Source: JBKBIP01 sp046297495 | Lineage (GTDB): Bacteria; Planctomycetota; Planctomycetia; Gemmatales; Gemmataceae | DNA length: 30,538 nt | Direction: 5' to 3' | Assembly: GCA_046297495.1 (NCBI GenBank) | Contig: JBKBIP010000046.1 | Span: forward strand, 1 to 30,538 | In this document: piece by piece, positions 14,749 to 22,234 of the stretch | How the letters are laid out: every line of letters starts with the position of its first letter | Position numbering within the stretch: the stretch's first letter is position 1 | The notes under the pieces: generated by a model | Told to the model about the DNA's origin: nothing | Databases searched by the model: none | The model's input: only the letters and a program-made list of their open reading frames with translations | Position numbers and translations under genes: made by a program

Positions 14749-16503
14749 TCAACGCCAGCTCAGCAAGGCCGCCAGTAGCGTGGCCAACACCAGAAACGAC
14801 ATGCCCACGACTGGCCAGCGTTCCCAATCCCGTTCCAGCCGCTCGGCTAGAACGGGTTGACGAAGTCTTGACAACCAAACTTGCCAAGGGAAAGTCCAAT
14901 GCGAGCGCCAGTGGGTCAAGACCGGGCGAACCTCTGCTTGCCAGCGGTGCCGAGCGTAATTTATCAGCCAAGTGACTGGGATGAGCACATCTCCTGCTGG
15001 AACCCGCCAGCGCTCCACTCGACCCCAGCGCCAAGCCCCCCAGGCTAGACCGGCCCCCGCCAGCACCGGCCACAAGTTGGCGCCAAAGTAACTTGTGGAT
15101 GGGACGGCCCATTCCGCGTAGCCAAACCCGTTCCAGGGGAGCAGCCAGACAGCGCCGGCCACCCCTGCCAGCAGCACGCACCAAGACAACCACATGCCAG
15201 GGAGTCGATGGGAAGCGGTCGGTTCTGGGCGCGGCCAAGCCAGGAACAAGAACCGCGCCATGAGCAACGTCGTTCCGATGGCAGCAAGAGATAATAATAT
15301 GTCTAACATTCCAACCCAAGTGGCGGGCAGTGGGGCGAGCGCGTTTTTCAAGGCGATCTTGGCCACGGCGCCGCTCGTCCACGGGGCGCCGGCCAGCGCC
15401 AAGGCCGGCAACAGCAGCCCGGCAACGATCAAGCCACGCCGCCAGCCCGTCCCCCCCGCCGCCGCGACGCCGACTCCCAGGAACAAGGCCCCCTTGGCCA
15501 AGGCATGGTGCAGGGCATAAATCCACAACGCCACCAAGACCAACGGCCAAGAAGCCGGCACCGTCCATGCCGCCCCGACGCCGACAGTCATCAGCCCCAT
15601 CTGACTAATGCTCGAATAAGCCAAGGCTGTTTTTGGATTATCCTGCGTCACTCCCACCACCACGCCAAAGAAGGCCGCCGCCAGTCCCGCCGCGAGGCAC
15701 CAGATTCCCCAGCTGGGCAACCCTATTTCTCCCAGCGGCAAGAACCGCAGCCAACCGAGCAAGCCGGCCTTGATCATGACGCCGCTGAGCACCGCGCTGG
15801 CGGGGGTGGGAGCGACGGGATGGGCCAGCGGCAACCAGACGTGCAGCGGCAACGCGCCGGCCTTGATCCCAAAACCGGCCCACAGCAACGCCAACGCCCA
15901 CCCGCGCTCCGGGGACCGCGCCAGAGCCGCCGGCACCTGGTCGAAGTCCAGCTGAGGAACCACCTGAGCGGCCAAGAGAATACCCACGAAGAGCAGAATT
16001 TCCCCCAGGACCACGAGCATGATATAAACCTGTCCTGCCCGCCACGCCTCGGCGTCCCCTTGATGAACGATCAGACCGTAGGACGCGAAGCTCATCCCGG
16101 CGAAGAACAGGTAGAACGACACCATGTCCCCCGCCAGGATCAGCCCTAGGTTCCCCGCCATCGTCACTAAAAAGAAAGTGAAGAAGCGTATCCGAGCGTG
16201 ATCCTCGGCCAGATAGGCTTGGGCGTAGAGGCCGGCAGCCAACCACAGCGCCGCCGTGAAGAACAGGAACACCCGCCCGGTGTCATCCAGTCCCAGGCGC
16301 GTCTCAAAGAGCAGCCACGGCACGCGCGCGAACGTCCCCGGCGGAACCGCTAAGGCCAGTAGCAGCGCCGGCAGCGCCGTCCACGGCGCCAACGCGATGA
16401 CAGCGGATCGCCCCGCGCGGCACGCCAGCAGCGCCGCCGCCAACAAAGGACAGCCAATCACCAGCAACCACGGCAGCGGCTCCGTTAGCCAAGTCCCCAT
16501 CAC
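14749..16503 (-). CDS. Antiporter-like membrane subunit 3 of the Mrp complex (NuoL/MrpA-N or MrpD type)
   Basis: A 584-residue membrane protein of the complex-I/Mrp antiporter family (Proton_antipo_M), about 14-15 helices. The TM7 lysine is in GFGIKAGALPLHVWLPLAHPV, the TM8 lysine in SGVMIKAGLLGWLR, and the TM12 lysine in LHHALAKGALFLG. QDNPKTALAYSSISQMGLM is the usual loop before helix 10. Odd: where the second subunit has FYEMLTLTTY in TM5, this one reads FFAGMSFASY, so the conserved TM5 glutamate is replaced by alanine. The long C-terminal extension (about 470-584) resembles the extra segment of NuoL/MrpA more than MrpD, and ends in a final hydrophobic helix. The start may be GTG 16503 or ATG 16500. 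It is last in the eight-gene operon, 24 bases after the previous gene. Confidence 0.85.
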   Translation of the reverse strand: MMGTWLTEPLPWLLVIGCPLLAAALLACRAGRSAVIALAPWTALPALLLALAVPPGTFARVPWLLFETRLGLDDTGRVFLFFTAALWLAAGLYAQAYLAEDHARIRFFTFFLVTMAGNLGLILAGDMVSFYLFFAGMSFASYGLIVHQGDAEAWRAGQVYIMLVVLGEILLFVGILLAAQVVPQLDFDQVPAALARSPERGWALALLWAGFGIKAGALPLHVWLPLAHPVAPTPASAVLSGVMIKAGLLGWLRFLPLGEIGLPSWGIWCLAAGLAAAFFGVVVGVTQDNPKTALAYSSISQMGLMTVGVGAAWTVPASWPLVLVALWIYALHHALAKGALFLGVGVAAAGGTGWRRGLIVAGLLLPALALAGAPWTSGAVAKIALKNALAPLPATWVGMLDILLSLAAIGTTLLMARFLFLAWPRPEPTASHRLPGMWLSWCVLLAGVAGAVWLLPWNGFGYAEWAVPSTSYFGANLWPVLAGAGLAWGAWRWGRVERWRVPAGDVLIPVTWLINYARHRWQAEVRPVLTHWRSHWTFPWQVWLSRLRQPVLAERLERDWERWPVVGMSFLVLATLLAALLSWR

Positions 16504-16527
16504 GATGGCATACCCAATTCTCGAACC

Positions 16528-18024
16528 TCACGGCGCGTAGGCGCGCGCGACGATGAGTTTGCTCCACTCCAAAGGGCTAAAAGGGGCGGTGGCCAGCAAG
16601 CCGACCACCACGACCAGCCCGGCGGTCGCCAACGGCGGCAACAACAACGCCCAATGTGTCTCAAAACGTCCCTGGTGATGTTCCACCGGCCAAGGTTCCT
16701 TGCGTTGCTGGAACCAGGCGACATACAAGATGGGCAGGAAATAAGCGGCGTTGAGCAACGTACTGGCCGCCAGCACGGCGATGACCCACGGCTGAGAAGC
16801 CTCTAAGCCCCCTAGCCCCAAGTACCATTTACTGACAAAGCCCGCCAACGGCGGCGCTCCCATCATGCCGAACGCCCCCACGGTGAAGGCGGCCATCGTC
16901 CACGGCATCCGCCACGCCACGCCGTTCATCTCACTGACACGGCGTAGACCCAACGTCTCCGCCAGGTTGCCGGCACAGAAAAACAGCGTTACTTTCATTA
17001 ACCCCTGATGAACCAGATGAACGATCCCACCGATTGTCGCTAAAGGATCGGCCACTGCCACTCCCAGGACAATATAGGACACCTGGCTAACGGTGGAATA
17101 GGCCAGCCGGCGTTTCAAGTCATCCTGCGCCAGGGCGCGCAGGGAACCATAGACGATGGTGACGCCAGCCGCCACCGCCAACGGCGTAGCCACCCCCAAC
17201 TGTTCGATGAATCGAACGCCATACACGTCGTATACCACCCGCACGATGCCGAAAGCCCCCGCCTTGACCACGGCCACCGCATGGAGCAGGGCGCTGACCG
17301 GCGCGGGGGCCACCATGGCAATCGGTAGCCAACCGTGCAACGGCACCAGCGCCGCCTTCACCCCCAAGCCGGCGACCATCAAGACAAAGATCACGATGAG
17401 CGTCCCGCGCTGTTGTTCCGCCAACTTCACCACGGAAGCCCCCGCGTCAAACTCGAAAGGGCCGATCAAGGCATGCAGCCACACGACGGCGAGCAGAAAC
17501 ACTGCGCCGCCGCCGAGGGTGTAAGTCAGGTACACGCGCCCCGCTCGCAACGAGGTCTCCGTCCCTCGGTGAACGACCAGCGGATAAGTCGTCAGGGTCA
17601 GCATCTCATAGAAAATGACAAAAGTGAACAAATTACCTGCTAAGGCAATGCCCACCGTGGCGCTGACGCACAGGCTGAAGAAAGCGAAGAACCGGCTGCG
17701 ATGGGGGGATTGTTCCAGATAGGCGATGGCGTAGATCGTCGTGAACAGCCACAAGATCGCGGACAACGACACCAATAACATTGCCAAGGCATCGGTGCGG
17801 AGCAGCAAGTCCAAACCCGCCCACACCGGCAAGCGAAATTCGTAGCGCTGTTTGTGCCAGACGCCCCACATCATCAGAGCGATCAAGGCCAACTTCAGGA
17901 ACGAGCTGGAAAGGTTAAGAATGGATCGAGTTCGTATCCGTTCCTCGGCCAGGAAGAAGATCACGATTCCCGGCACGAGAGAACTCAGGACCATCAACAG
18001 GAGAATCCAGACGTCCCAATTCAT
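16528..18024 (-). CDS. mrpD: Antiporter-like membrane subunit 2 (MrpD type)
   Basis: A 498-residue Proton_antipo_M protein with about 14 helices, the most canonical of the three antiporter-like subunits here. All key charges are kept: the TM5 Glu in FYEMLTLTTYPLVVH, the TM7 Lys in GLGVKAALVPLHGWLPIA, the TM8 Lys in HAVAVVKAGAFG, and the TM12 Lys in LVHQGLMKVTLFF. The PAPVSALLHA and LKRRLAYSTVSQVSYI motifs are typical of MrpD and NuoM/N. It should move protons (and possibly Na+) across the cytoplasmic membrane as part of the Mrp complex. Its start overlaps the stop of subunit 1 by four bases. By similarity of helices it could equally be labelled NuoM-like or NuoN-like. Confidence 0.9.
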   Translation of the reverse strand: MNWDVWILLLMVLSSLVPGIVIFFLAEERIRTRSILNLSSSFLKLALIALMMWGVWHKQRYEFRLPVWAGLDLLLRTDALAMLLVSLSAILWLFTTIYAIAYLEQSPHRSRFFAFFSLCVSATVGIALAGNLFTFVIFYEMLTLTTYPLVVHRGTETSLRAGRVYLTYTLGGGAVFLLAVVWLHALIGPFEFDAGASVVKLAEQQRGTLIVIFVLMVAGLGVKAALVPLHGWLPIAMVAPAPVSALLHAVAVVKAGAFGIVRVVYDVYGVRFIEQLGVATPLAVAAGVTIVYGSLRALAQDDLKRRLAYSTVSQVSYIVLGVAVADPLATIGGIVHLVHQGLMKVTLFFCAGNLAETLGLRRVSEMNGVAWRMPWTMAAFTVGAFGMMGAPPLAGFVSKWYLGLGGLEASQPWVIAVLAASTLLNAAYFLPILYVAWFQQRKEPWPVEHHQGRFETHWALLLPPLATAGLVVVVGLLATAPFSPLEWSKLIVARAYAP

Positions 18025-19565
18025 GGTCCAGCCTCCCGCGCGGGACTATCCGCCAATGGAGCACCGACACGCGCCAGTCGCAGCGCAGGCGTCGCCCAAA
18101 AACCGAGCAGCAAGGCCGCCAAGGCCAGCAACAACGCCGACCAAGCCATGCCGCGCGGCACGGCGGAGACCGGGCGGTCCGAGGCGGGCGTGAATGGCAA
18201 TCGGAGGACACGGAACAGGTAGCCGGCGGACAGCAACCCGCCCAGGATGAGCACCGCCCCCCACCATGCTTGTCCCGTTCGCACAGCGCTGTCGATCAGC
18301 AGCCACTTGGCCACGAACGCTCCGCTCGGTGGCAAGCCCATGAGTGTGACAGCCGCTAGTCCCATCGTTAAGAAGGTCATGGGGAGCCGTTGGCCGGCCT
18401 CTTCCAACTCGGCGATGCGATCATGGCCGACGGTGAACAAGACGCTTCCTGCCGCCAGGAACAAGGCCGCTTTGGCCCCGGCATGGGACACGGCGAAGAA
18501 GACGCCGCCGCTCCACGCCGTCAGTCCTCCGGTCCCCATCCCCGCCAGGGGAAACAGCAGAAAGAAGTACCCCAGCTGAGCCACAGTCGAATAGGCCACG
18601 AGCAATTTCAACCGCTGGGCGAAGAATGCTTGCAACGATCCCCAGATCATCGCCGCGGCGCCGAGACAACCCAACAGCTGCCCGGCGGCGGGGGACAAGG
18701 CGGCCGGAAATGCCTCGAACCACAACCGCAACAATAGATAGAAAGAGGCCGTGACCACCAAGGAGGAAAGCACGGCGCTGACCGGCGCGGGAGCATTGGC
18801 ATGCGCGGCGGGCAGCCAGAAGTGCAACGGAAACAGCGCCGTTTTCAGCAACAGTCCCAGTGTGATCAACGTGACGGCCGCCGTGGACAGCCCACCGGGG
18901 GACATGCGCTGTCCCAAGGTAGTCACATCCAGGGTGCCATAAGCGGCATACAACAGGGCCACCCCCAACAGATACGCCAAGGACCCCAGCAGAGCGGCCA
19001 ACAAATAACGCAAGGCGGCCGTGAGGGCGTCCGGCGCGCCGGCCAAGGCCACCAGCGCCACTGCCGACAAGGTGAGTAACTCCAGGGTGACATAGAGATT
19101 GAAAACATCGGCGGAAAGAAACAGCGCGTTCAGTGTGCCCCACAGAAACAACCACAGCGGCCAGAAGTATTCCCGTTCTTGTCCGTGCGCGATCGGCGAC
19201 TTCTCAGCCTTGCTTTCTTTCGGGGTCGAACCCGCAGCGCGGTCAGCGAAGTAGCCGACGGCGTAAATGTTGATGAACACACCGACTCCCGCCGTCATGA
19301 GCAACATCAACGCGCTCAGGCCGTCGGCGTGCAGCTCAATGCCCAAGGGGGCGCCCCAGCTGCCCAGCGGATAACGCATCGGCCCGTGGCGTCCCACCTG
19401 GAAGGACATGCCTATGACTGTCATTACGATGCCGCCCGCCGCCAGCGCGCCCAACGGTGGCCCGCCGTGCCGTCCCCCCAGCAAGGCCAGCACTGCCGCT
19501 GCTAGAGGCACCACAATGGCCCCAATCATCCAAGGAACGTCCGCCATCGCCATCCACATGCTCAT
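18021..19565 (-). CDS. mrpD: Antiporter-like membrane subunit 1 (MrpD/NuoN type)
   Basis: A 514-residue Proton_antipo_M protein. TM5 keeps its glutamate (FNLYVTLELLTLSAVALV), TM7 its lysine (LLLKTALFPLHFWLPAAHANAP) and TM12 its lysine (SHAGAKAALFLAAG). At TM8, however, the pattern SALxxxLxxKxGxY of MrpD reads SAVLSSLVVTASFY, so the conserved lysine is a threonine. A hydrophilic loop with GSTPKESKAEKSPIAHGQE (about 116-134) is unusual in length. The gene overlaps the mrpC stop and the next subunit's start by four bases each, so it is translationally coupled on both sides. It likely forms one channel module of the Mrp complex; the loss of TM8 Lys suggests altered or impaired proton relay. Confidence 0.9.
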   Translation of the reverse strand: MSMWMAMADVPWMIGAIVVPLAAAVLALLGGRHGGPPLGALAAGGIVMTVIGMSFQVGRHGPMRYPLGSWGAPLGIELHADGLSALMLLMTAGVGVFINIYAVGYFADRAAGSTPKESKAEKSPIAHGQEREYFWPLWLFLWGTLNALFLSADVFNLYVTLELLTLSAVALVALAGAPDALTAALRYLLAALLGSLAYLLGVALLYAAYGTLDVTTLGQRMSPGGLSTAAVTLITLGLLLKTALFPLHFWLPAAHANAPAPVSAVLSSLVVTASFYLLLRLWFEAFPAALSPAAGQLLGCLGAAAMIWGSLQAFFAQRLKLLVAYSTVAQLGYFFLLFPLAGMGTGGLTAWSGGVFFAVSHAGAKAALFLAAGSVLFTVGHDRIAELEEAGQRLPMTFLTMGLAAVTLMGLPPSGAFVAKWLLIDSAVRTGQAWWGAVLILGGLLSAGYLFRVLRLPFTPASDRPVSAVPRGMAWSALLLALAALLLGFWATPALRLARVGAPLADSPAREAGP

Positions 19566-19870
19566 TTCGGTCCTTCATTGGCGCGCTGATCCGGTTCGGA
19601 TCGGGCAGGAAGGCGGCGCGCCAGCGCCAGGGCCAAGGCTGTGGCACTTACCGCCACCACAATGCCGGTGAGTACCATCGCGTGCGGCACCGGGTCTGGG
19701 GGGCGTCCTGGCCGGCGATCCGCGACCGCCACCAGCAACAGGAAGACACTGCTCCCCATGATATTCAAGGCCAGAATTTTGCGCAGCATCTGCTCTCGAA
19801 TAATCAGGCCGTACAACCCGATGGCAAAGAGAACCACACCGACCAGAGCATACCAAATGGCCAAGCTCAT
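19562..19870 (-). CDS. mrpC: Mrp antiporter subunit C (NuoK-like)
   Basis: A 102-residue NuoK-like protein with three transmembrane helices: residues about 4-22, 30-50 and 62-85. The family pattern GLYGLIIREQMLRKILALNIMGSSVFLLLV matches MrpC/MnhC. The third helix contains PHAMVLTGIVVAVSATALALALA, the standard PxALxLTxIVI motif. It lies at the interface between MrpA/B-like and MrpD subunits and helps conduct protons. Four-base overlaps join it to the genes on both sides. The usual acidic residue of NuoK TM2 is not seen, as is typical of MrpC. Confidence 0.93.
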   Translation of the reverse strand: MSLAIWYALVGVVLFAIGLYGLIIREQMLRKILALNIMGSSVFLLLVAVADRRPGRPPDPVPHAMVLTGIVVAVSATALALALARRLPARSEPDQRANEGPK

Positions 19871-20865
19871 GCGTTGTCCTCCGGTGCGTGGGGAGTGTTC
19901 GGCTTCTGGTTGTCTTCTGCCGGCGCTCCCCCCGCGAACAGGGCGACCAGGGTGAGGGCGATGGATAAGGTGAGCACGGTTTCGATCAACAGGATCAAAC
20001 TGGCCGCCCCAGTCGGAGGATATTCCAGAAACCGGCCCCCGATTCCCATGAGGGCGACCGCCAACGCCAAGAAGCCGCCGAATCCCAGTACCAGCGCTCC
20101 CCGTTCCGCCCAGCCGCGCGACGTGGGGGGCCGGACGAGTCCCGCCACCAACAACAAGACTCCCGCCGCGCTCAAGACAGCCCCCGCCTGGAACGCACCC
20201 CCCGGCTCATCGGTCCCTTGCCACAGTAAGTAAGCCGCCACCACGCCGATGATCGGCACCAGAATCCGCACCAGAAACAACAAAACCAGCCCCGGTGTAT
20301 CTTCCGAGTGTCGCGTCTCCCGCGTTGGCGGCAGCGACCAGACGCCAACCACTGCCAACAACAACACACCAATTTCCAGAAACGTGTCGTAGCCACGAAA
20401 ATTCAGTAGTACCGCCGTCACCGGATTGTTGGCCCCGCTCTCGGCCAAGCGCGCTTCCACCTGGTTCCCCAGACCGGCGGCTTGTCGGGGCAAACGCCAC
20501 ACGACATCCCCCAGCGGCAGACTCAAGGCAAGGACGAATAAACCGATCACGGCCCACGCCGCCTGCTGTTTGCCAGTGCCTCGCTTGGCTTCCATTCCGC
20601 GCTCACTGCGGCGGGCGTGCATCTGGCCCAACGTGTTGAGAAACAGCGCCCCTGTCAGCCCCGCGCCAATCGCCGCCTCAGCCAAGGCAATGTCGGTGGC
20701 TTGTAGCCGCGTCCAGACGATGGCCATGATCAAGCCAAAAACGATGAACCAGACAATGGCTTGGAAAAGGTCTGGCGCGGTCAGCACCCGCACGGCCAAC
20801 CCCACCAACGTCAGGGTCAAGAGCACATCCAACAGCCACAACGTCGGTGTTAGGTACGCTTCCAC
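19867..20865 (-). CDS. Fused MbhD-MbhE-MrpB subunit of the Mrp antiporter
   Basis: A 332-residue membrane protein that combines three normally distinct parts. Residues about 1-85 are DUF4040/MbhD-like (VWTRLQATDIALAEAAIGAG, helices resembling NuoJ). About 100-185 is MbhE-like, with NNPVTAVLLNFRGYDTFLEIGVLLLAV. About 200-320 is MnhB, with LVPIIGVVAAYLLWQGTDEPGGAFQAGAVL. In classic operons the first two are the C-terminus of MrpA and the third is MrpB. The start is GTG 20865, 16 bases inside mrpG, supported by GGGGG eight bases upstream; the frame is open further 5' but only as a shadow of mrpG. It lacks the NuoL-like N-terminal domain of MrpA, presumably supplied by one of the three D-like subunits. 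Confidence 0.85.
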   Translation of the reverse strand: MEAYLTPTLWLLDVLLTLTLVGLAVRVLTAPDLFQAIVWFIVFGLIMAIVWTRLQATDIALAEAAIGAGLTGALFLNTLGQMHARRSERGMEAKRGTGKQQAAWAVIGLFVLALSLPLGDVVWRLPRQAAGLGNQVEARLAESGANNPVTAVLLNFRGYDTFLEIGVLLLAVVGVWSLPPTRETRHSEDTPGLVLLFLVRILVPIIGVVAAYLLWQGTDEPGGAFQAGAVLSAAGVLLLVAGLVRPPTSRGWAERGALVLGFGGFLALAVALMGIGGRFLEYPPTGAASLILLIETVLTLSIALTLVALFAGGAPAEDNQKPNTPHAPEDNA

Positions 20866-21152
20866 GGTCGAACCCCCATCCGCAACGCAGCCCGGGCCAC
20901 GAGATGGCAAGCGGTCGTGCTGGACAGCATCACCAGCATCCAGATGAACGCCAACTTCAGCGCCACCAGCACGGACCCGGCTTGCACGGCCAAGCTCGTC
21001 AAGATGAGACCCAGCCCCAAGTTGTCCGCCTTGGTCAGCGCGTGGAGCCGGGAGTACACGTCGGGAAAACGCAACAAACCGACGGTGCCGGCCAGGAAAA
21101 AGAACCCCCCGGCCAGCAGCAAGGCCCCGGCCAGCCAATCGCTAAGGTGCAT
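20850..21152 (-). CDS. mrpG: Mrp antiporter subunit G
   Basis: A 100-residue protein of the MnhG/PhaG family with three predicted helices (about 6-27, 40-60 and 66-85). The characteristic FFFLAGTVGLLRFPDVYSRLHALTKADNLG covers about residues 17-46 and is the family signature. It stabilises the Mrp complex; its exact role is unclear. It overlaps mrpF by 11 bases and the fused subunit by 16 bases. The product ends in a basic tail. Confidence 0.93.
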   Translation of the reverse strand: MHLSDWLAGALLLAGGFFFLAGTVGLLRFPDVYSRLHALTKADNLGLGLILTSLAVQAGSVLVALKLAFIWMLVMLSSTTACHLVARAALRMGVRPWKRT

Positions 21153-21435
21153 GATGTTCCTCCTCGGCGTTGTCCCCTTCCATCTCTCCCCAAACGCGGC
21201 GCACGAACACCACTGCCGCCAGCGCGGCCAACAACGCCAGCACTAAGGCCACGTCACGCAACGAGGGTTGTTCCAGTCCCTCGGCTAGCAGCAGCAACAT
21301 GGCCACGCCAGTACTACCGAGCAGCTGCGCGACCAACATGCGATCCGCCGGTGTTGGGCCGAGCCAGATCCGCCCCAAGCCGGCGATCACGTTCAACAGC
21401 AGAAACAGAGCCAAGAGCACATTCCATTCATTCAC
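21142..21435 (-). CDS. mrpF: Mrp antiporter subunit F
   Basis: A 97-residue MnhF/PhaF-type protein with three helices. It carries the family pattern GRIWLGPTPADRMLVAQLLG (about residues 21-40), in which the conserved Asp follows the GPTPADR turn; this Asp is close to the proposed ion path in Mrp structures. The C-terminal tail is acidic with a His pair. The gene overlaps mrpE by four bases (ATGA) and mrpG by 11 bases, so translation is coupled. Confidence 0.93.
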   Translation of the reverse strand: MNEWNVLLALFLLLNVIAGLGRIWLGPTPADRMLVAQLLGSTGVAMLLLLAEGLEQPSLRDVALVLALLAALAAVVFVRRVWGEMEGDNAEEEHHAP

Positions 21436-21989
21436 GGCTCACCTGACGAGGGGGTACCAGAAGAGGCCAATTCGTGACCAAATAACGCCGCGACCGCCTC
21501 TTCCAAGGGTTGCAATTTGTCTTGGATCGGCACGTCACCGGTCAACACATGGACAATCACCTCGTGCGCGCACAGCTCGGCGCTGAGGGTACCGGGCAAG
21601 AGATTGACGGTATTGGCGAAAAAGACCCGCGCCGGCCCTTCGGCAGGAAGACGCAAGGAGTAAGTCGCCAATTCCGGGGCAATCGGCAACCGGGGATGTA
21701 GGGCGCGCCAGGCGACATCGATGCTGCCGATCAAGGTACGCCACAGAAAAAAGGGCACGAAGCGCAATAAGCCCGCCAAGCGCACGTGCCAGCCGGTCGC
21801 GGTGTCCAATGCTACTGACGCGGCAGCTGCTGCCAGCACCGCCGGCGCGCCGATGATCCAGGAGTTCGGTTCTCCCCCTGTCAGCACCCACCACGGCACG
21901 GCCAGGATGGCGGAACGGATCAAGCCGCGTCGCGCCAACGATCTCCAGCTATTTGCCGATAAACCACCTTGCATTTGTGACGCTTGCAT
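21432..21989 (-). CDS. mrpE: Mrp antiporter subunit E
   Basis: A 185-residue MnhE/PhaE-type protein and the first gene of the eight-gene Mrp operon. It has two or three N-terminal helices (about 25-65 and 68-95) and a conserved cytoplasmic C-terminal domain, with VFFANTVNLLPGTLSAEL (about 126-143) and HEVIVHVL, both hallmarks of MrpE. It is needed for full assembly and ion exchange in Mrp complexes. A second Met lies at codon 6, so the start could be 15 bases later. A 245-base spacer separates it from the upstream cytochrome gene's stop and contains that gene's terminator, so the operon must have its own promoter near 22000-22130; a TACAAT at about 22105 is one weak candidate. Confidence 0.92.
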   Translation of the reverse strand: MQASQMQGGLSANSWRSLARRGLIRSAILAVPWWVLTGGEPNSWIIGAPAVLAAAAASVALDTATGWHVRLAGLLRFVPFFLWRTLIGSIDVAWRALHPRLPIAPELATYSLRLPAEGPARVFFANTVNLLPGTLSAELCAHEVIVHVLTGDVPIQDKLQPLEEAVAALFGHELASSGTPSSGEP

Positions 21990-22130
21990 GGCATGCCTTA
22001 TCGGTTTGTACTCTGCAGGGAAGGTATCGGTCCGCGCCAGCAGTCGATAGACCGCGGGAATCGATTCATCCCTTGGACATCTCGCGGCTCATTACCCTGC
22101 TGGTGATTGTATGACCTTGTCCATGCTCGC

Positions 22131-22167
22131 AAGAAAAAACCCTGTCTGGTTCCAGAAACCAGGCAGG
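22131..22167 (-). terminator. Rho-independent terminator of the cytochrome gene
   Basis: Arms 22141-22151 (CCTGTCTGGTT) and 22157-22167 (AACCAGGCAGG) pair over 11 positions with one wobble and a five-base loop. On the minus strand the stem is followed directly by GTTTTTTCTT. It lies about 67 bases past the stop of the cytochrome gene and separates it from the Mrp operon. Confidence 0.8.
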
Positions 22168-22234
22168 TTGATAGGAGTTTCGCGTTTCATCTCATCCGGG
22201 CCGCTATAGTCAGGGAAGGACATACTATGATTTG

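Noticed and set aside
20866..21138. Extension of the fused MbhD-MbhE-MrpB gene
   Set aside because: It lies fully over mrpG and reads as low-complexity Arg/Gly sequence; GTG 20865 has a proper ribosome site.
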